Origin: Carettochelys insculpta
Taxonomy: Eukaryota; Chordata; Testudines; Carettochelyidae
Assembly: GCF_033958435.1 (NCBI RefSeq)
Contig: NC_134137.1
Coordinates: forward strand, 224,915,501-224,979,500
DNA length: 64,000 bases
Direction of reading: 5' to 3'
Below the pieces are notes generated by a model. The model was not told the DNA's origin and did no database searches. It worked only from the letters and a program-made list of their open reading frames with translations. Shown here one piece after another: positions 58,836 through 64,000 of this stretch. The position numbers and the translations under genes were made by a program. Every line of letters begins with the position of its first letter. The stretch's first letter is position 1.

Positions 58836-59100
58836 GCATCCCCCTCCTCCCGAACTTCAGACCCTGCCCTTCCCTCCCTACCACAGCTGGCCCTGCCCAC
58901 CCCCCCCCCCCCCACATCCCTCCATCTGCCCTGCCTCTTCTCCCCAGCATCCTTGCTGCCAGAGGCCACACCCATGCACACAGGGGCCCCTGTTGCCCTC
59001 CCAACCCTGCCCAGTGGTGTCCTGGCTGCAGTGCACCCAGTGATCTAGCTCCCCTGCAGCCCTGTGCAGGCAATAGAGCTCCCCTGGTGACATGCAGGGC
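58836..59100. repeat. C-rich low-complexity tract with poly-C run
   Basis: Pyrimidine-rich sequence with a 14-base C-run at 58900-58913. Overlapping frames of 60-120 codons here on both strands are proline or glycine-rich artefacts. Confidence 0.6.
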
Positions 59101-59424
59101 AGGGGAACAGTGTTCCACTAACATTTGCTATCCTTTGACAGGTTGACTAGTCTGTCCAAGTGTGACAGGTTTGTGCAACAGTGTTGAATTAGTGCATTGA
59201 TGTGTACCACCAATAGCAATACAACCTAGATAAATATTTGTCCCTTGGTATTTAATTTGACAAGGATCATTGCTTATTAATATGAATTTAAATTAAGAGC
59301 ACTACTCTGAGTACCTGTGTTATCCTTTCTAACAACTCAAGTTAGTGAGCACACCAAAAAACATTATCCACATAACACATTAGAGCTGAGCTAAGCAAAT
59401 TAGAAATACTTTGAGGTTATGGGA
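59101..59424. other. Unique noncoding DNA
   Basis: AT-rich in its second half; nothing recognised. Confidence 0.4.
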
Positions 59425-59925
59425 TGCTCAGGGCAGCAGGCTGGGGATGTAGGGGTGCAGGCATGGGGGTAGGGAAACAGGAGGAATAGCTCAGTTGTTT
59501 GAGCACTGGCCTGCTAAACCAGGGTTGAGAGCCCAATCCTTGAGGCCATTAGATTAGTAAGGGACAGTGCTTGGCCCTGCCAGAAGGGCAGAGGACTGGA
59601 CTTGGTCTCCCATGGTCCCTTCTGGTTCTGTGAAGTGTGCCCCTATGGAGGGGATAGGAATGTGTCAGGTACAGGAGATATCAGGGTCAGGTGTTGGGGA
59701 TATGGAAGTACAGTAGTCATGGCTGGGGTGCACAGGAGCTCATGGCAGCAGGTTGCAATACAGGGGGTGTAGAAGTTAGGTTAGGGTGCTAGGAGATGTC
59801 AGCAGCTCCAGAGTAAGGGTTGGGATATGAGGGTCAAACAAGGCTTTGGGGTTTATAGTGGATTCAGGGTACAGTGTCTAGAGAGAACCAGGTTCTTACT
59901 TGGCTGCTGGATTTGAGATGGAGGT
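59425..59925. repeat. G-rich degenerate minisatellite split by a SINE
   Basis: 'gctcagggcagcaggctgggg' type words (ggggtgcagg, atgggggtaggg) occur before 59480, and 'atcagggtcaggtgttggggat', 'ggctggggtgca' and 'ggctttggggt' after 59640. Texture matches 24387-24820. Confidence 0.45.
59480..59635 (+). mobile_element. tRNA-derived SINE with internal deletion
   Basis: A-box tagctcagttg (59487-59497), 'tgagcactggcctgctaaa', B-box gagcccaatcc (59529-59539), 'acagtgcttggccctgcc' and a diverged CR1-like end 'ggtcccttctggttctg'. Same family as 48244. Confidence 0.8.
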
Positions 59926-60300
59926 CTTTTGAAAAATTTAAATGCTTCTCTTCCCTTTAAGAGAAAGCAGAGTACTCAGATTGTGCACCCAAGTATCTAG
60001 GGAAGGATTTGGATGGTATTTAGAGACATTTCAGCCACAAAACATTTAAAGCAAGTTTTAAACTATGGTGCTGTGGACATAATACACAACTGCCAGCAAC
60101 ATCATGGTTGGCATATGCCCATTAAGTGCTTTTAATTACAAAATAGGTCTCAAGTTCTATGTTAACCTAATATACCTAACAAAAATAGAAGGGTTTTCAC
60201 TTTTAACACAGCTTTGACAGTTTGAGTCAAGAGTCTGCAAGCTGCTGTTGTGCAAGCTTCCAGGGCAGTCAGAATAAGGGTAAGTAGAGCAGAGGTTGAG
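59926..60300. repeat. Dispersed repeat sharing 'aagcaagttttaaacta' with 22.6 kb
   Basis: 'aaagcaagttttaaactatgg' (core aagcaagttttaaacta at 60048) matches 22567. In both cases it lies shortly after G-rich sequence. Class unknown. Confidence 0.35.
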
Positions 60301-61633
60301 CACTAGACCCAGTGAGGCATTGCCTCATACTCACTTCCCATGCCTGCAGGGCTTAGGGGCAGCCCACACCCTATACACAGGCCTGACACCCATCTAAACC
60401 TCTGAAGAGCACCCTCTGACAGTGACCTACTGCACTAAGGCACCCAGCATTTTGCCTCCCCACATCCAAGAGGAACAGCTAATGCAATCTCAGACTGGAC
60501 CCTGGGAACCTAGAATTATACCTGGCAAATGGATTGGGCATCTCAGTTCTTAGTCATGGAAGAAAACCTCCCCAGCAGCATCTATTCTTTCAATCCTGAT
60601 GGTCATCAGAAAATAGCCATTCTGCAAGAGGTGTGCAAGCCAAACCACGATTACTGCATTTCTACCCTTCATGGTAAGAACTGGAACTTGAAGACCATGT
60701 ACGTTAAATGGATGGTTAACTGGCACCATGCCAAAGCCTATTTGAGGAGCTTTCATACCCTAGAGCACAGGGCTATAGCATGTCCAGCCATCTAGAAGCA
60801 TGGCTCATTTCCAAGTGGGACACACAAGACAGAACTCCATGCACAGCTCCTTAACACTGCCTCCAGCTAGATCAGAAAAAGGGAACTTGGCTCTCCCACA
60901 TCCCATCTGAGTGCATTATACCTTCAGCTGAGGCTAGACAATTAGTTTGTTCTAAACATGTCAGCTAGAGATGTATCAGCTTTCACATCCAGAGTCTGGC
61001 CTACTCTCCACTGTTGGTTAGTAGTAAGTGAAGAATCAGACTTGGTCTTACCACCCTTCTTCCCCAGCACATAGCTCAGTTGGATGCTTGTGCACCACTT
61101 TAGCTGCTCTGAATTCTGGTATGCAACATTGTTTTGAGACTAAAGGAGCCTTCTCACCTGCTCATTTACTCCTGCAGCTGGATCTAGTCTCTGGCCCTAG
61201 ATTCCATCATGGAGTTCACTTAATTTGCACCCTGTCCCAGAAAGGGCAAGCAGGCCCTCTGTGTTAATTCAGAGTCACTGCTCCCTGCTTGAAGGTCAGA
61301 TGCAAATCCAGTCTTAGTTGTATTATAGACAAAGTTAGTGATTTGACATTAGCCAACATGTGCAAAATCAGGAACAGGTCATTGTGTTTTGAGATTCTCC
61401 TCAACAGCAAGCAAATGTTCAATGGCAGAAGGCTCCCCCCCGGGTGAAATATTACTACCCACTCCTATGATGGTGAAATTCCAGTCATTAAGACAACTTG
61501 TTTCCTTATTGTCTGCAAGTCTCTAGGCTATGGAAGTTGCATGGTACAGGGCACTTTAATTGCAAGTCTTGTAGAAGCTAATCTTTATGACCTAGCAGTC
61601 AGCAATAGGGGAAGTGCTTCCTCCACTGCTACC
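60301..61633. other. Unique noncoding DNA
   Basis: No gene recognised; the 88-codon frame at 60529-60795 has no identifiable domain. Confidence 0.4.
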
Positions 61634-62063
61634 ATTGGCTATGTCTACACTGGCCCCAAACTTCAAAATTGCCATGCAAATGGCCATTTTGAAGTTTACT
61701 AATGAAGTGCTGAAATACATATTCAGCACCTCATTAGCATGTGGGCAGCTGCAGCACTTCGAAATTGACGTGGCTCGCTGCCGTGCAGCTCCTTTTCGAA
61801 AGGACCCTGCCTACTTCAAAGTCCCCTTATTCCCATGAGCAGAGGAAAGGACACTTTCGAAAGGGCCCATGACTTCAAAGTAGGCAGGGTCCTTTTGAAA
61901 GGGACCCCCATCGGGATGAGCCACATGGCGGTGAGCTGTGTCAGTTTCGAAGTGCTGTGGCTGCCTGCATGCTAATGAGATGCTGAATATGTGTTTCAGC
62001 ACTTCATTACTAACCTTCAAAATGGCCATTTCAAAGTTTGGGGCTAGTGTAAACACGGCCATT
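61634..62063. mobile_element. Palindromic MITE with TSD att, older copy
   Basis: A 424-bp element (61637-62060) flanked by att. Tips ggctatgtctacactggcc and gctagtgtaaacacggcc. Homologous to 43589 and 45491. Several TTCGAA sites have decayed to TTCAAA or TTTGAA, and the centre carries an extra asymmetric segment (about 61852-61872) that breaks the foldback. It is probably the oldest of the three copies. Confidence 0.9.
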
Positions 62064-64000
62064 GGGTGGCAGGTGGAGAGGAGCGTGTGGCTGGAATCAT
62101 GCCAAACAGCTCCTAGGGTCCAGCAAGAAGGCTTTCTAGGTAACAGGTCAGCATCTCTTTCCTTGGGGACAGAGGTGGCCCTACCTTCTGGATGAAGCAC
62201 CCAGTGTAGGGAGCAGTAACAGCCATGGAGCCATCCTGTTTCTGGGACACCAGGACCCCACATGGAGTTGGGCAGAGGATGAGGCTTTCCTGCTGAATCT
62301 AGGAAGGAAAACTAGTCAGGCAATAGCTAGCCCAAGGAGACAAACCTATCCTAGCAGCTGAGCAGCCTACAGTCGCTCAGTGGTTAAACAGCAAGGAGGA
62401 GTTTCTATGTCTGTGTAAGAGCTAGTTGTTGGATGATACAGAAGAGAAGGTGTACTGCCCCTCACAGAAGGCTCCTCAGCAAGCAACTAAAGCCTCCCTT
62501 AATTGCAGCCCGTGGAAGTTCAAGCTACAGCTTCAGTTCTAGTCCAAGAATAAGATTCTACCCACTTTTGGTCAGACAGGAAGCCTTGGAGAGAGCTAGG
62601 TCTTTGCAAGTGAGTACAGACCAAGAAGCTGGAGCATCCTAATGTTTGCATCAGTATGGATACACCCCTACTTCAAGTCAGTCTTGGGCAAAAGTCACTG
62701 TTTTTTAGCTCATCCATAGCAAGAGGGTACTACAGCTCCTGTTTGTGGGACCAGCTACCATAGAAGTACTGCAGGAACTAGTTAGTAGGCAACTTTGCTT
62801 ATGCTCTTAAGCCTCAATAGCATTAAGTCACCAGGACATACCTCCCTCAAAAGGCAACAGAAACAGGCTAGAGTACCCCACAGCCACACACCCTTGTGTA
62901 TTTCAGGTGTAAGTGTCTGAAGTAAAGGTAGCATGACTGTACCAGAGTTACAGGGAAGGAGGTCTAAATTTCTAGCTGCTCTTCTAAACTCACAGGCCAG
63001 AGCAAAACCTAGTCTAAATCAGATCATACAGCCAAGCAAAATTATACCAGTTTACACCCAGAGGACGTGACTTGATTGTCTCTTTAATCACCTGTGCAAT
63101 GAGTACAAGATTTCCTGCAAGACACACACCCTGGGGAGTTAATGGACATTAAAAGACAGGAATAAGTTTTATACTTGATCACAGTTTTATCTTCTGACCA
63201 GAGAGGACACAGTCTCATGCCACATAGTTCACTTACCCAGAGCACTCAGGAAGGAAGCCATCTCAGTTTGCAGGAAGGGTGAACTGCAAAGTCTTCCAGC
63301 CACAATGTAGTTGACCCCTGTCCCTTAACCAAGTTGCATCTTTAAAGACACTAGGAGTCCCCCAGGCTAAAAGATAAGGAGCAGATGAGTATCTGGACCA
63401 GAATACACCCCCAAGAACTACCTTGCTGCTTTATTACTCCCATCCTACTCTCTAGCAAGAAGCTCCTAAAGTACTTGGCTCCCAGGGAGCACTCTTGTAT
63501 TCTTAAGTGAGCTGCAATTGGACAGAACAAAAGTGTGTGTCCAGCTCCAGGTGAGACTGTTCAACCCTCCCTGAGGAGGGCAGCCTGAAATCAATTCACA
63601 CCTTGCATTCACTCTCTCATTTAAATTCTGACAGCACCTGCTCTGCATTTACCCCGTTTTATTTGTTCTGAAATGACTTTTTGAAATCCAGCCATATTTG
63701 CTAAGGAAAAATAAACACATTTCAAAATGGAAATGGAGGAGGTCGTGTCTAAAAAACCTCCCCAGCATCTCAACAGAGTGAGTCTAGTAGTAAATGAGAT
63801 GTCCAACAAGCTAGAGGAATGCAGGGGGAAGGTGAGAGCTTGAATAACACAAAAGGCGAGGATTTCAGAAGCAAGAAGCAATATAATACACTACCTGGCA
63901 AATAATGCAAATATTTCCTATAAGCTTAGCTGTACAGGTGTATGGCTTTTTTATATTTCTCTGTACCCTGTATGTTTTGTACTCTGCACACAGAAAGGCT
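62064..64000. other. Unique noncoding DNA
   Basis: I see no repeat landmark, exon or RNA gene through to the end of the window. Confidence 0.45.

Noticed and set aside
50001..63000. Impression that CTAG is enriched in this half of the window
   Set aside because: A hand count gave roughly 4-14 per kb here but also 7 in 1001-2000, so the contrast is not robust.
1..64000. CRISPR arrays, operons, ribosome-binding sites or bacterial genes
   Set aside because: No spaced identical repeats or dense coding; MIR, CR1 and tRNA-derived SINEs show vertebrate DNA.
1..64000. Intact endogenous retrovirus
   Set aside because: I saw no paired LTRs, gag, protease or retroviral pol motifs; only one unclassified element at 38.5-39.8 kb might be LTR-like.

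Overview
This is vertebrate nuclear DNA with no recognisable protein-coding gene. The longest open frames (up to 250 codons) overlap on both strands, carry no domain I recognise, and many lie in GC-rich or simple-sequence DNA. The repeats point to a non-avian reptile, most likely a cryptodiran turtle: tRNA-derived SINEs with the 'agctcagtggtttgagca...ggcctgctaaa' head and a CR1-like tail, CR1 LINEs, MIR copies, and many CpG-rich short-inverted-repeat DNA transposons with tips like GGC-tgtctacac. The species call is inference from repeat families recalled from memory. A crocodilian is the main alternative.

Layout. 1-7.5 kb: unique DNA with one TIR element (829-1151), a degenerate CA/TG tract and a CpG-rich DNA transposon (5786-6454). 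7.5-16.5 kb: a Penelope-like fragment, a C-rich degenerate minisatellite, MIR copies, a 1.3-kb antisense CR1 piece and an antisense SINE. 16.5-23.7 kb: mostly unique DNA with several AT-rich stretches that read like conserved noncoding sequence. 23.7-30.7 kb: a second and third copy of the 829-bp-type TIR family, a dead LINE reverse-transcriptase C-terminus, and two hAT-like elements, one with a clean 8-bp target duplication. 33-41 kb: antisense CR1, a second and different dead LINE ending in a C2H2 zinc finger, and a 116-bp-arm near-perfect hairpin flanked by a 13-bp duplication. 42-47 kb: a dense nest of palindromic MITEs, one inserted 2 bp inside the tip of another and one inserted into a Penelope-like fragment. 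47-64 kb: mostly unique DNA with SINEs, MIR, G/C-rich tracts and one more palindromic MITE (61637-62060).

The most interesting signal is a recurrent short cassette (seven loci) that carries a hammerhead-ribozyme-like core: CTGAnGA, a short hairpin, then GAAA, usually followed by AGC-TTAT-GCT. This fits the published observation that Penelope-like retroelements carry hammerhead motifs. The 39.1-kb copy is a nearly perfect inverted pair with the motif on both strands and a perfect 13-bp target-site duplication, so it entered as one recent insertion. I found no RNA gene, CRISPR array or complete autonomous transposon.
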